64,000 nucleotides of DNA from AP-15 sp963814805 (GTDB taxonomy: Bacteria; Pseudomonadota; Alphaproteobacteria; ATCC43930; CGMCC-115725). Of this stretch, positions 26,797-36,577 are shown in pieces. The stretch spans positions 1 to 64,000 of the forward strand of contig CAWFER010000002.1 in assembly GCA_963814805.1 (NCBI GenBank), in the 5' to 3' direction. The notes under the pieces were generated by a model. It ran no database searches. It had not been told where the DNA came from and saw nothing but the letters and a program-made list of their open reading frames with translations. The translations under genes were made by a program, and so were the position numbers. Positions within the stretch are counted from its first letter, which is position 1; each line of letters starts with the position of its first letter.

Positions 26797-27407
26797 CGTA
26801 CTCTGGCGGTTTCGATGCCGGCGACGGCGATGCTGAGCGGCGCCAGGCTAAATAGAATGACCAGCAGCGGCAGTTTGCTGAAGACCATCAGCAGAAAGGC
26901 GAGCGCGGCAAAAATCACGGCCGCGGGCCGGCGGCGGTGCGCCATCAGCAGCCTCATCCCGGTCGCGATGAGGAGCCCGGCCGCGGTCGCGGCGACGCCG
27001 CCCAGGATGTTCCGCAGGACGGTCAGGTGAGCGAATCTAAGGTATAGCAGACCGAGCGAGAGGCCGATCCCCCAGGGGATGACAAGGAAGCCGCAGATCG
27101 CGGCGATGCTCCCGACCGCACCCCGCATCTTGGCGCCGGTGCACACGGCGATGCCGACGATGTTCGGCCCTGGCATAAACTGGCAAAGGCTGACGATGTC
27201 GGCGAATTCTTCCGCGCTGAGCCAGCGGCGTTTCTCGACGGCGATCAGACGCGCCCAGACGAGCCCGCCGCCAAAGCCGCACATCGAGACGGTCAGGAAC
27301 GCGACAAAGAGGGCCGCCAGAGAAACCGGCCGCTTCGCCTGTCGCGCTGGCGCCGCGGCGGCGTGCGGCGATTTGCCGGGCCGGCGGGGCGCCGGCGGAA
27401 AATTCAT
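26793..27407 (-). CDS. Chromate transporter ChrA-type, N-terminal-half subunit
   Basis: A 204-aa membrane protein. After a basic, Pro/Ala-rich N-terminal tail, the ChrA motif appears as SMCGFGGGLVWARLI and LCQFMPGPNIVGIAVCTG, followed by hydrophobic helices. The ATG at 27407 overlaps the stop of the upstream enolase-superfamily gene (ATGA), and its own end overlaps the next chr gene the same way. The three genes are thus a tightly coupled operon. The start was chosen because an earlier one would sit deep inside the upstream gene. Confidence 0.85.
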   Translation of the reverse strand: MNFPPAPRRPGKSPHAAAAPARQAKRPVSLAALFVAFLTVSMCGFGGGLVWARLIAVEKRRWLSAEEFADIVSLCQFMPGPNIVGIAVCTGAKMRGAVGSIAAICGFLVIPWGIGLSLGLLYLRFAHLTVLRNILGGVAATAAGLLIATGMRLLMAHRRRPAAVIFAALAFLLMVFSKLPLLVILFSLAPLSIAVAGIETARVR

Positions 27408-28507
27408 CCCACCGCGAACCGCTTGATCGCTTCCTCGCTGAAATTGAGGCCGAGGCCGGGGGCGGTCGGCATCGCCAGGAGGCCGTCCTGCGGCGCCGGG
27501 ACTTCCTCCCACAGCTGGAAAAGCCGCGGCATGTATTCGACCGTCAGCCCGTTGGGGACGGCGCCGACCAGGTGTAGGTGGATCTCGGGGACGCCGTGGC
27601 TGACCACCGGCAGGTTGAAGGCTTCGGCCATGCCGGCGATCTTGAGCCATGAGGTGATGCCGCCCGAGCGCACCTGGTCGATCATCACGATATCGACCGA
27701 ACGGGCCTCGACCATGTGGCGGAACGGCACGATGCCCCAGAGGTATTCGCCGCCGGCGACCGGGGTCGACAACGCCGCCGCCACCCGCGCCAGCCCGGCG
27801 TAGTCGTCATGCGTCGTCACGTCTTCGAGCCAGTACAGCCCGACCCCGGCATCCTCGACCCGGCGGCCGATATCGATCGCCTGCTCCGGCCGCCAGCGCT
27901 GGTTGATGTCGCACATCAGATCCATGTCGGGGCCGACCGCCTGGCGGATCAGCCGGGCCTGCTCGACCTCGCGGGCCGGCGAGGTCACGCCCGGCAGGCC
28001 CAGTTGCATCTTGGTCTGGCGATGGCCCTTTTCGCGCAGCCTTTGGGCGGCGGTCACCGCCTCGTCGAGCTTGAGCCCGCGGCGCAATGCGCCGCTCGCA
28101 TAGGTGGCGATCTGGTCGCGCCCGCCGCCCAATAATTTCCACAACGGCAAGCCCAATGCCTTGCCTTTGATGTCCCACAAGGCGACGTCGATCGCCGACA
28201 ACGCCATCGTGAAGATCCCGGCCGGGCCGGCCGAGACCGCCGCTGCGCGCAATTTGGCCGCGACCGCCTCGACCCGCATCGGGTCTTCACCAACCACGAG
28301 CGCGCCCAATTCGTCGACCGCGTGGCGCAAGGTGCGGGTCAGCGCGCCGCCGAAATAGGTGACGCCCAACCCCTCGACGACAGCATCCGTGCCGAGCCGC
28401 AGCCAGACGATCGGGTTTTTCGCATTAGGATTTTCGGAAAAGCCGGCGAGCGGCTCGTCGTTGGGCAGCGCCACGATGCCGGTCGTGACCTTGGTGATCT
28501 TCATCAT
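27404..28507 (-). CDS. Mandelate racemase/muconate-lactonizing (enolase) superfamily enzyme
   Basis: A 367-aa two-domain enolase-superfamily enzyme. The capping domain is N-terminal (MKITKVTTGIVALPNDEPL). The barrel contains the base-region lysine in QTKMQLG near residue 166, metal ligands in MCDINQRW (Asp), YWLEDVT (Glu) and VAGGEYLWG (Glu), and the final His in SHGVPEIHLHL. It would abstract the alpha proton of a carboxylate (racemase or acid-sugar dehydratase type); the substrate is unknown. It is the first gene of an operon with the two chr genes. Confidence 0.85.
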   Translation of the reverse strand: MMKITKVTTGIVALPNDEPLAGFSENPNAKNPIVWLRLGTDAVVEGLGVTYFGGALTRTLRHAVDELGALVVGEDPMRVEAVAAKLRAAAVSAGPAGIFTMALSAIDVALWDIKGKALGLPLWKLLGGGRDQIATYASGALRRGLKLDEAVTAAQRLREKGHRQTKMQLGLPGVTSPAREVEQARLIRQAVGPDMDLMCDINQRWRPEQAIDIGRRVEDAGVGLYWLEDVTTHDDYAGLARVAAALSTPVAGGEYLWGIVPFRHMVEARSVDIVMIDQVRSGGITSWLKIAGMAEAFNLPVVSHGVPEIHLHLVGAVPNGLTVEYMPRLFQLWEEVPAPQDGLLAMPTAPGLGLNFSEEAIKRFAVG

Positions 28508-28611
28508 GCAACTCCCTATTGCCGGGCCGTGTCTTGGCGGATCTGCGAATCAGGGCTCGATATCTTGATCGGCCCGCGCTCCTCGGGCGGCGCGGCGGCG
28601 ACAATACCATG

Positions 28612-30186
28612 CTACCGCGCGAAGAAGAGGGTGAGGGCGATGGCGATCAGGGCCGCGGCCGCGACGTACAGCGGCAGCACCGCGAGCCAGGCGTGCTTGG
28701 CCTGCGCGGCGGCGTGCGCGGCGATCAACTCGGCGTGCACTACGACCCCCTCGCGCGACATGTCGCCGACCAGGGCATCGAGGTTGCGGACCAGGCCCGG
28801 CAGCCGTTCGACAAGGTCGGCGAAGGTTTCGAGATGCTGGCGCAAGCGCGCTTCCGGGCCGCGGTTGTTGCGCATCCAGGCCTCGATCAGCGGCGCCGAC
28901 AAGGCCCACACGTTGACCTCGGGAGCGAGCCGTCGCCCCACCCCCTCGATCAGCACCATGGTCTTTTGCAGCAGCAGCAGCTGCGGCTGGGTCTCCATGC
29001 CGAACTGCTCGGTGACCTGGAACAGCTGGGCGAGCAGCCGCGCCACCGAGATGTCTTGCAACGGGCGCCCGAGGATCGGCTCGCCGATCGCCCGGCAGGC
29101 CTGGGTGAAGGCGTCGACCGAACGGTCGGACGGCACGTAGCCGGCGGCGAAATGGATTTCGGCCACCCGCCGATAGTCGCCCGACAAGAACCCGATCAGC
29201 ATGTCGGCGAGGTAATAGCGGGTGGTGCGGTCGAGCCGCCCCATAATCCCGAAATCGACGACGACGATCGCCCCCGTGGCGTCGACGAACATGTTTCCGG
29301 GGTGCAAATCGGCGTGAAAGAAGCCGTCGCGGAATACCTGGTTGAAAAAGGCCCCGGCGGCCTTGGCCAGGAGATCGTCCACGCGGTGCCCAGCGGCGAG
29401 CAAAGCCGCCCGATCGTCGACGCGGATGCCGGTTATCCGCGCCAAGGTCAGCACGCCGTGGCCGGTGCGCTGCCAATCGATCCTCGGCACGCGAAAGCCA
29501 GGGTCGCCGGCAAAGTTCTCGGCCAGCTCGGAGCCGGCCGCAGCCTCGAACCGCAGATCCATCTCGAAGCGGACCACCTCGGCCAGGGTCTCGACGACTT
29601 CGACCGGCTTGAGCCGTCGCGACGGCGGGTAGAGACGCTCCATCAGGCTGGCGAGCCATAGGAACAGATCGAGGTCGCGGGCGAACGCCGCGGCCACGCC
29701 CGGGCGCAGCACTTTGACCGCGACCTCCTGCCCGTCGATGGTTTCGGCGAAGTGGACCTGGGCGATCGAGGCGGCGGCGACCGCGGTTTCGTCGAACGCG
29801 GCAAACAGGGTTTCGAGCGGCTGACCGAACTCGGCTTCGATCGCCGCGCGCGCCACGGATCCGGGAAACGGCGGCAGCCGATCCTGCAAGCTCGCCAGAT
29901 CGACCGCGATCTCCTCGCCTAAGAGATCGGCGCGGGTCGCCATCAGCTGGCCGAGCTTGACAAAGCTCGGCCCCATCTCGTCGAGCGCCGCCGCGAGCCG
30001 CTGGCCCGGACGCGCCGGTGCGGTCGGCCGGCGCCGCACGAACAGCCGGGCGACGCGCAGTCCAGAGGCGAGAACCGGGATGCCGGCAAACGCAAACACC
30101 GCATCGTGGCGCGCCAGGATCAGCCCGATCGCCGCCAGCCGCCACAGGTTGCGCAGGCTGCGCAGCAGCCCGAACCGGGATCGCAC
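28612..30186 (-). CDS. ubiB: ABC1/UbiB-family atypical kinase (ubiquinone biosynthesis)
   Basis: A 524-aa UbiB protein. The KxGQ motif is FVKLGQLMATRADLL near residue 78, the Ala-rich loop region AAASIAQVHFA near 137, the catalytic HADLHPGNM near 282 and the DFG-like VDFGIMGRL near 298. Two C-terminal membrane helices (AWLAVLPLYVAAAALIAIAL) anchor it. It supports ubiquinone synthesis or lipid handling in the membrane. It begins 4 bases after ubiE stops, a standard ubiE-ubiB operon. Confidence 0.93.
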   Translation of the reverse strand: MRSRFGLLRSLRNLWRLAAIGLILARHDAVFAFAGIPVLASGLRVARLFVRRRPTAPARPGQRLAAALDEMGPSFVKLGQLMATRADLLGEEIAVDLASLQDRLPPFPGSVARAAIEAEFGQPLETLFAAFDETAVAAASIAQVHFAETIDGQEVAVKVLRPGVAAAFARDLDLFLWLASLMERLYPPSRRLKPVEVVETLAEVVRFEMDLRFEAAAGSELAENFAGDPGFRVPRIDWQRTGHGVLTLARITGIRVDDRAALLAAGHRVDDLLAKAAGAFFNQVFRDGFFHADLHPGNMFVDATGAIVVVDFGIMGRLDRTTRYYLADMLIGFLSGDYRRVAEIHFAAGYVPSDRSVDAFTQACRAIGEPILGRPLQDISVARLLAQLFQVTEQFGMETQPQLLLLQKTMVLIEGVGRRLAPEVNVWALSAPLIEAWMRNNRGPEARLRQHLETFADLVERLPGLVRNLDALVGDMSREGVVVHAELIAAHAAAQAKHAWLAVLPLYVAAAALIAIALTLFFAR

Positions 30187-30190
30187 AGCC

Positions 30191-30976
30191 TCAGAGGAGG
30201 CGCCAGGCCGAGTGAAGCGCAGCGATCCCCCCCGTCAGGTTGCGGTGCCTGACCTGCCCGAGCCCGGCCGCCGCGATCATATCGGCCAGTTCGCTCTGGC
30301 GCGGGAACCCGCGGATGCTTTCGACCAGATAGGTGTAGGCCTCGCGATCCCCGGCGACGATCTGCCCGAGCAACGGCACCACGAGAAAGCTGTAGCAGTC
30401 GTAAAGCGGCTGCAGCAGCGGGGTCACCGCCGGGGCGAATTCGAGGCAGATGAACCGACCGCCCGGCTTTAATACCCGGCGCGCCTCGGCCAGGGCCGCC
30501 TCGATCCGGGTCACGTTGCGCAAGCCGAAGGCGATCGTATAGAGATCAAAGCTGCGGTCGGCGAAGGGCAGCCGCTCGGCGTCGGCGCCGAGCCATTCGA
30601 TGCCGCCGAGAATGCCGCGGTCGAGCGCGCGGGCGCGGCCGATTTCGAGCATGCGCTGGTTGCTGTCGCAGACAATCGCCCGGCCGGCGCCGGCGTCGCC
30701 GAGCCCGCCCGCGGGCGCCAGGCGCTTCAGCGCGCGCAGTGCGATATCGCCGGTGCCGCCGGCCACGTCGATCAGGCGTTGGCCCGGGCGCGGCTTCAGC
30801 ACAGCAATCATCTCGGCCTTCCATAGCCGATGGATGCCGCCGCTCATCAAATCGTTCATCAAATCGTAGCGCCGCGCCACCCTGTCGAAGACGCCGCGCA
30901 CCAGCGGCGCCTTCTCGTCTGCGGCCAAGTGGCGATAGTCGCGGGCGGCGCCGCCGCTTCTTGGTTCCTCGCTCAT
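30191..30976 (-). CDS. ubiE: Ubiquinone/menaquinone C-methyltransferase UbiE
   Basis: A 261-aa class I SAM methyltransferase. The UbiE signature VRGVFDRVARRYDLMNDLMS is near residue 25, SAM motif I LIDVAGGTGDIA near 69, and the second signature RVLKPGGRFICLEFAP near 168. It methylates the benzoquinol ring in ubiquinone biosynthesis. An additional Gly/Ala-rich insert (APAGGLGDAGAG) sits between beta strands 1 and 2. It is the first gene of the ubiE-ubiB pair. Confidence 0.94.
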   Translation of the reverse strand: MSEEPRSGGAARDYRHLAADEKAPLVRGVFDRVARRYDLMNDLMSGGIHRLWKAEMIAVLKPRPGQRLIDVAGGTGDIALRALKRLAPAGGLGDAGAGRAIVCDSNQRMLEIGRARALDRGILGGIEWLGADAERLPFADRSFDLYTIAFGLRNVTRIEAALAEARRVLKPGGRFICLEFAPAVTPLLQPLYDCYSFLVVPLLGQIVAGDREAYTYLVESIRGFPRQSELADMIAAAGLGQVRHRNLTGGIAALHSAWRLL

Positions 30977-31119
30977 CGGCTGCAGGATACCGGGATCGGG
31001 CCGGGCGCGCCACGGCGCCGCCCAAGCACTATCGCCGCCGCGCCGCTCGGGGCGTGCGGAAAGCCGTGCGCGGAATTCGCGGCAGGCTTTAGGATCGGGC
31101 GTCGATCAGCAGAGGGAGT

Positions 31120-32116
31120 TTGCCGATGTCGCAGCATCACGTCCTGCGGGCCAGCCCCGAGACTTGCCACTGGGGGTTTTTCGACGCCGCGTTGAAGCCG
31201 GTGCTGACCGTCGCCTCGGGCGACACGGTGACCGTCGACAGCGTCTCGGGCGGGCCCGACGTGCTGCCGCCCGAAGCCTTGCAATCGGTTGGGCAATCGG
31301 GCGGGCGCTTCGAAATTCTTCCCGACCATCTGGCGATCCATCAAGGCCTCGAACCAAAGCTCGGCGCGCACATCCTGACCGGGCCGATCGCAGTCGAAGG
31401 GGCCGAGCCCGGCGATGTGCTGGCGATCGAGATACTGGCGATCGATCCGCGGCAAAATTGGGGCTACACCCGCATTCGCCCGCTGTCCGGGACCCTCCCT
31501 GAGGATTTTCCGGTGCGCCGGATCTGGCATACCGCGATCGACCGCCAGCGCGGCGTCGCCACCGTGCCATGGGGGGCCGAGATCGATCTCGCGCCGTTTT
31601 TCGGGGTCATGGGGGTGGCGCCGCCGGCCAATTACGGGGCGGTCACCTCGATCGTGCCGCGCGAGTTCGGCGGCAACATGGATCTGAAGGAACTGACCGC
31701 CGGCGCCACCTCTGTATCTGCCGGTGTGGACGCGGGGCGCCTTGTTTTCGGCCGGCGACGGGCATGGCGTGCAGGGCGACGGCGAGGTCTGCGTGACGGC
31801 ACTCGAAACCGCGTTGACCGGCACCTTTCGCCTGACCCTGCGCAAGGACATGAAGATCGACCTGCCGCGCGCCGAGACGCCGACGCATCTGATCACCATG
31901 GGGTTTGACGAGGATCTCGACGACGCGGCCAAGACCGCCTTGCGCCGGATGATCGCGCTGATCGGCGAGCGCATGGGGCTCGGGCGCGAGGACGCCTATA
32001 TGTTTTGCAGCCTCGCCGTCGATATGCGGGTGACCCAGCTGGTCGACGGCAACAAGGGCATCCACGCGATGCTGCCCAAGCGCTATGCCAACGGCCGCGC
32101 CAGGGTCGCGAATTAG
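31120..32116 (+). CDS. Acetamidase/formamidase family amidohydrolase (frameshifted)
   Basis: About 331 aa after repair of one extra T near 31711. The first frame runs from MPMSQHHVLRASPETCHWGF through DTVTVDSVSGGP, EGAEPGDVLAIEIL and REFGGNMDLKELTAGAT. Repaired, it continues LYLPVWTRGALFSAGDGH then GDGEVCVTALET to the end. These are FmdA/AmdA-family motifs. The enzyme releases ammonia from short amides (formamide or acetamide) and belongs to nitrogen scavenging. The gene follows ubiE divergently. Confidence 0.85.
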
Positions 32117-32190
32117 AAAGCAATCGGCGGATAGAGGCGGACCCGAAGCTGCGCCATCTTCTCCACATGGATCATGCGCAGGAGATGACG

Positions 32191-33255
32191 ATGCTCGATC
32201 TCGACAAGTGCTGGGCGGCGGTGGAACGCCGCGACGCCGGCGCCGACGGCGGCTTTTATTATGGGGTGCGGACGACCAGCGTTTATTGCCGGCCGGGCTG
32301 CCCGTCGCGGCGGCCGCTCCGCGCCAACACCGCGTTTTTCGCGACGATCGCAGAGGCGGAGGCTGCCGGGCTGCGGGCGTGCAAGCGCTGCCGCCCGACC
32401 GACGCCTCGACCGCATCGCGGCATGTCGCGGCGATCGAGCGGGCGTGCGCGCTGCTGCGCGCGAGCGAGACGATGCCGAGCCTCGCCGAGCTCGCCGATG
32501 CGGCGGCGATCAGCCGCTTTCATTTTCACCGGGTGTTCAAGCAGATCACCGGCGCGACCCCGCGCGATTATGCCCGCACCCACCGGCTCGGCGACTTCGC
32601 CCGACGGCTCGACAACGGCGAGAAAGTGACCGAGGCGATCTATGGCGCGGGGTTCGGGTCGAGCTCGCGCGCCTATGACGCGGCGCCGGCGGCGCTCGGC
32701 ATGACCCCGGCGGCGCGGCGGCGCGGCGGCAGCGGCGAGACGGTTCGCTATGTGACGGTGGCGACCCCGCTCGGCTGGGCCCTGGTCGCCGCCACGGCGC
32801 GAGGGGTGTGCCAGACCGCGCTCGGCGATGACCGAAAGCACCTCGCGGCGATGGTCCGGCAGCGCTTTCCGGCGGCGACGGTGATCGACGAAGACGCTGG
32901 GCTCAAAGACTGGGCCGACCAGGTCGTGCGCTTCATCACCGCGCCCTCGCACACGCTCGACCTGCCGCTCGACATTCGCGGCACCGCGTTCCAGGCGCGG
33001 GTGTGGCGGGCGTTGCAAAAGATCCCGCTCGGCCGCACCGCGACCTATAGCGAGATCGCGCGGACTTTGGGCCAGCCACGGGCGGTGCGCGCGGTGGCGC
33101 AGGCCTGCGCGGCGAACAATCTGGCGCTGATCGTGCCGTGCCACCGGGTGATCCGCGAGGATGGCGATCTGGCCGGCTATCGCTGGGGGCTGGAGCGCAA
33201 GCGCGCCTTGCTCGAGCGCGAGCGGGAAGCGGCGGCGGCCGATGAAGCCGCCTGA
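32191..33255 (+). CDS. ada: Ada: methylphosphotriester/O6-methylguanine-DNA methyltransferase and AraC-type regulator
   Basis: A three-part Ada protein of about 354 aa. The N-terminal zinc domain has SVYCRPGCPSRRP and CKRCRPTDA. The AraC-type helix-turn-helix is ISRFHFHRVFKQITG. The C-terminal methyltransferase has the alkyl-acceptor motif IVPCHRVI. It repairs alkylated DNA and, once methylated, activates the adaptive-response genes. The ATG at 32191 is preferred because aggag lies 6 bases before it; an in-frame ATG at 32167 is possible. Its end overlaps the start of the next gene by 14 bases. Confidence 0.93.
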   Translation: MLDLDKCWAAVERRDAGADGGFYYGVRTTSVYCRPGCPSRRPLRANTAFFATIAEAEAAGLRACKRCRPTDASTASRHVAAIERACALLRASETMPSLAELADAAAISRFHFHRVFKQITGATPRDYARTHRLGDFARRLDNGEKVTEAIYGAGFGSSSRAYDAAPAALGMTPAARRRGGSGETVRYVTVATPLGWALVAATARGVCQTALGDDRKHLAAMVRQRFPAATVIDEDAGLKDWADQVVRFITAPSHTLDLPLDIRGTAFQARVWRALQKIPLGRTATYSEIARTLGQPRAVRAVAQACAANNLALIVPCHRVIREDGDLAGYRWGLERKRALLEREREAAAADEAA

Positions 33256-33966
33256 GGCGGCGGCGCGCGATCGTGTCGCCGGGATCGACTGGGCGGCGGC
33301 GGCAACCTCGCTCGACGAGCGCGGCTACGCCACCGCGCCGGATTTGCTCGATGCCGAGGAATGCCGCGAACTTGCCGGGCGCTATGCCGATGACGACGCC
33401 TTTCGCAGCCGCGTCGTCATGCAGCGCCATGGCTACGGGCGCGGCGAGTACAAATATTTCCGCTATCCGCTGCCGCCGGCCGGTCGAGGCGCTGCGCCGG
33501 GCGATCTATCCGCAGCTGGCGCCGATCGCCAATCGCTGGCGCGAGCGGCTGCGCGAGGAAGGAGAATTTCCGGCGGCGCTCGACGCCTACATCGCCTGAA
33601 TGCCACCAGGCGGGACAGCAACGGCCGACGCCGCTGATCCTCAAATACGGCGCCGGCGACTACAACTGCCTGCACCAGGATCTTTACGGTCCGCTGGTCT
33701 TTCCGTTGCAGCTGACGGTGCTGCTCAGCGACCCGGCCGAGGACTTCACCGGCGGCGAGTTCCTGTTGGTCGAGCAGCGGCCGCGGCTGCAGTCGCGCGG
33801 CGAGGTCGTGCCGTTGCGCCAGGGCGAGGCGGTGATCTTCCCGGTGCATCATCGCCCGGTCGAGGGCGCGCGCGGCCCCTATCGGGTGACCATGCGCCAC
33901 GGGGTCAGCCGGATCCGCAGCGGCGAGCGCTACACCCTCGGCATCATCTTCCACGACGCGGCGTAA
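33242..33966 (+). pseudogene. 2OG-Fe(II) oxygenase linked to ada, two frameshifts
   Basis: About 240 aa after repair. The start overlaps ada. The frame changes near 33480 (into VEALRRAIYPQLAPIANRW) and near 33598 (into CHQAGQQRPTPLILKYG). The iron-binding HxD is CLHQDLYG, and the C-terminal half has HGVSRIRSGERYTLGIIFHD with the 2OG-binding Arg. Proteins of this family often sit directly after ada and are thought to help repair alkylated DNA, in analogy to AlkB. The pairing supports that role; the direct substrate is unproven. Confidence 0.8.
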
Positions 33967-34027
33967 GGCGTCCCGACATGATGAATGCCCCGGCTCCTTC
34001 AGATGGCATAGCGACAACCTGATCGTC

Positions 34028-34110
34028 ATGCCCGGACTTGTTCCGGGCATCCACGGAAACCGGGCAAGGTCGAGCTGCCGAGCGTGGATGGCCGGGACGA
34101 GCCCGGCCAT
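34028..34110. repeat. Paired intergenic palindromes (REP/BIME-like)
   Basis: Two palindromes, atgcccggacttgttccggg followed by cat (34028-34050) and atggccgggacgagcccggc followed by cat (34088-34110), stand 37 bases apart between two convergent genes. Elements of this kind, with the cccgga/tccggg core, are scattered through alphaproteobacterial genomes and are read as part of one hairpin pair. It may also act as a two-way transcription terminator. Confidence 0.7.
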
Positions 34111-34145
34111 GACGGCAAAGTGACGCTCGTGCTTGGGTCGAAACG

Positions 34146-35709
34146 CTAAGCGCGATCGGGCTCGGCAACCGCGGCGGACCACGGCGACATCACGTCGGAG
34201 ATGCCGTGATTGAGCCCGTCATCGTCGCGCAGGACGAGGTTCGGGCAGGCGAACCGGGTCGGGAAGACGCCGTGCTCGACGAGGCTCGCGCCCGGGAGCG
34301 CGCCGAGCGGTCCGGCGATCGCGGCGGGCAAGCGGCGGTCGATGCCGATGCGCTCGCCGCCGCTGACATCGATCCGCGGGTGGTGCGCCGCCGCTCGCGG
34401 GTCCATGCCGAAATCGACGACAAAGCTCGCCATCTGCAGCACCGCGGCGAGGATGCGCCGGCCGCCCGAGGCGCCGGCCCCGAACCATGGCCGCCCGTCG
34501 CGCATGGCCACGACCGGGCACATATTGGTCAGCGCGCGCTTGCCCGGCATCATCGAATTCGGCCGCCCCGGACGCGGGTCGAACCACATGACGCCGTTGT
34601 TCATCAGGATGCCGGCGCCGGGCAGCACATAGCGGCTGCCAAAGCTCGACAGCAATGTCGTCGTCAGCGCCGCGATCGTGCCCTCGCGGTCGATCGCGGT
34701 GATGTGGCTGGTCGAGGTCGGCATGGCGGTTTCGACATCGCCGGCATGATCGAGCCGGTCGGCATAGGCCGCGCGCAACGCCTCGATCAGCGCCGTGAAA
34801 TAGGCGAGGTCGGGGGCCGCGGAAAAATGCTGCCGGGCGAGCCGTTCGACGGCGAAGGCCAAGGTCGGGCCGGCGGTCATCCCCGGCGCCGCTTGCAGGA
34901 TCGCGCCGCGATAGGGGATCGCCAATGCCGGCATCGCCCGCGCCCGGCACCGGGCAAGATCTTCGGCCGAAAGCGCGCCGCCGGCGGCGCGCACGTCGGC
35001 GGCGATCGAATGCGCGATGTCGCCCGTATAGAAATCGTCGGGTCCCGCGGTGGCAAGCCGCTCCAGAGTGTCGGCGAGCCGGCCGAGCGGCAGGTTCATC
35101 GCGTCGCGTTCGGGCGGGCAGACCGGCGGCAGGCCGTCGGGCAGCCAAATTCGCCGGCTCTCGTCATAGAGCCGCAATTCCGCCGCCGCGCTGGCGACCT
35201 TGACCGTGGTGAACCAGTCGACCGGCAGGCCCTGGCGCGCCAATGCCGCCGCCGGCGCCGCCAATTCGCGCCACGGCATGCGGCCAAAGCGCTCGACCGC
35301 CATCGCATAGCCGCGCACCGCGCTCGGGATCGCGAAGGCGAGCGGGCCGTGGATGTTGCGGTCGCCCTCGACTTGCGGCCAGGTGAACAGCTCGGTCTTG
35401 GTGGCGCCGGTCAGCGGATAAGCGGCCGGATCGAGGCCGCTCGGGGCGACCGGGCCGAAATCGATGGCCTCGGCATGATCGGCGCCGGCGCGATGCACGA
35501 CCATGAAGCCGATGCGCGCCGAGCCCGCTGTTCCACGGCTCGACCGCGGCCAGAGCGAATGCGGTGGCGACCGCGGCATCAACCGCGCTGCCGCCGGCGG
35601 CCAGCACCTCGGCCCCGACCGTGGCGGCGGTGCGGCTCTGCGCGGCGACGATGCCGCCGCGCGAGGAGGCGCCCGGCTTGCCGATCTCCCAGTTCTGGGT
35701 CAGCTGCAT
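34146..35709 (-). CDS. Gamma-glutamyltransferase family protein (frameshifted)
   Basis: About 520 aa after repair. The N terminus from ATG 35709 (MQLTQNWEIGKPGASSRGGI) carries GGSAVDAAVATAFALAAVEP. Near 35520 the frame changes; the rest resumes as IGFMVVHRAGADHAEAIDFG. The autocatalytic threonine is in TSTSHITAID near residue 330, followed by the binding loop SRYVLPGAGILMNNGVMWFD and GKRALTNMCP. These proteins cleave themselves into two subunits. No signal peptide is visible, so the protein may be a cytoplasmic acylase rather than periplasmic GGT. Confidence 0.85.
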
Positions 35710-35722
35710 GGCGCCCGGGTGT

Positions 35723-36124
35723 TCAATCGGCGGTGATCGCGTCGACCCGGCTCGGATAAAACGCATAGTAGCCGGCGAGCCCGGCCACCTCGTCATAAGG
35801 GCGTCGGGTAGGCCCAGACCGCGTTCTCCGAGCGGCGGATGTCTCGCCGCCGGGGGCCTCGCCCGGCGCCTCGATCGTCCAATACGACGCCTCGCCCTTG
35901 AACGGGCAGGTCGTATGGTGCGGGGTCGGCGACATCAGGTCGAGCCGGACATCCTTTTCCGGAAAGTAATGGACCGGGCCGTGGCCGGTCTCCTCGACCC
36001 GCAAGGTCGCCGCGCTGTCGGCGACCGTGGTGCCGGCGAAGACGACCTTGAGGCGCCGATGATCCGGCACCAGGTCGACGCGGTGCTCGGGGCGGCTGGC
36101 AAATCCCGGGGCAGGGTTGGGCAT
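35723..36124 (-). CDS. DUF427 domain protein
   Basis: A 133-aa DUF427 protein: RLKVVFAGTTVADSAATL, HYFPEKDVRLDLMSPT, TTCPFKGEASYWTI and the C-terminal YDEVAGLAGYYAFYPSRVDA. The expected ENAVWAYPTP just before YDEV is present in another frame, so two compensating indels near 35815 and 35850 seem to have scrambled about 13 residues while keeping the frame open. The function is unknown; the fold is a small beta-structure. It sits 13 bp upstream of the gamma-glutamyltransferase gene on the same strand. Confidence 0.85.
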   Translation of the reverse strand: MPNPAPGFASRPEHRVDLVPDHRRLKVVFAGTTVADSAATLRVEETGHGPVHYFPEKDVRLDLMSPTPHHTTCPFKGEASYWTIEAPGEAPGGETSAARRTRSGPTRRPYDEVAGLAGYYAFYPSRVDAITAD

Positions 36125-36146
36125 CGTGATCCCTCCGCTCGAAACC

Positions 36147-36425
36147 TTAGTGTTGCGGCGCGCTGTCGCCGTTGAACGAGGCGACGCACTGAGCGTGCAG
36201 CTGCGGATCGGTGATCGGCCCGCATTCCTCGGCCATCGCGCTTGGCGCGGAACGAAGGGTTGCTGCGCAGCACCTGCGAATAGCGCTCGCTCTGGCGCAC
36301 ATTGGCTTGAGCGGCGGGGTTGTTGGTTGGCATCGGCTGCGCCGCGCGGCCGCTGCGGCGGCGCCGGCGATCAGCAACGCGGCCAGCGTCGCCGGCAGAA
36401 ATCTCGGCATCGGGTCCATCTCCAT
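36147..36425 (-). pseudogene. Small exported protein with two frameshifts
   Basis: It starts MEMDPMPRFLPATLAALLIA, a signal peptide. The mature part appears in another frame as MPTNNPAAQANVRQSERYSQ and VLRSNPSFRAKR, then returns to the first frame as MAEECGPITDPQLHAQC to the end. The two frame changes together suggest one gene of about 92 aa with indels near 36345 and 36240. Its start overlaps the stop of the SDR tail (TGATG), a sign of old translational coupling. The function is unknown. Confidence 0.5.
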
Positions 36426-36577
36426 CAGTCGGCCATGGTCAGCCCACCGCTGACGCTCAGCACCTGCCCGGTAATGTAATCCGATCGGGCGCTCAAGAAA
36501 AACAGAACCGCCTGGGCGATCTCGATCGGCCGCGCTATCCGGCGGAACGGGATGGCGCGGGTCAGCGCCTCTTTGCG
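36425..36577 (-). pseudogene. C-terminal remnant of an SDR (FabG-like) oxidoreductase
   Basis: These 50 codons read KEALTRAIPFRRIARPIEIA, then QAVLFFLSARSDYITGQVL and SVSGGLTMAD before the stop. This is the standard tail of a FabG/BadH-type short-chain dehydrogenase (the ITGQ-x-SGG motif). Nothing of the nucleotide-binding half remains: the frame begins directly at the stop of the sulfatase-like gene. The rest was removed by a deletion or rearrangement. Confidence 0.8.

Noticed and set aside
34206..35759. 517-aa plus-strand open frame opposite the gamma-glutamyltransferase gene
   Set aside because: Antisense shadow; the minus strand has a full set of GGT motifs.
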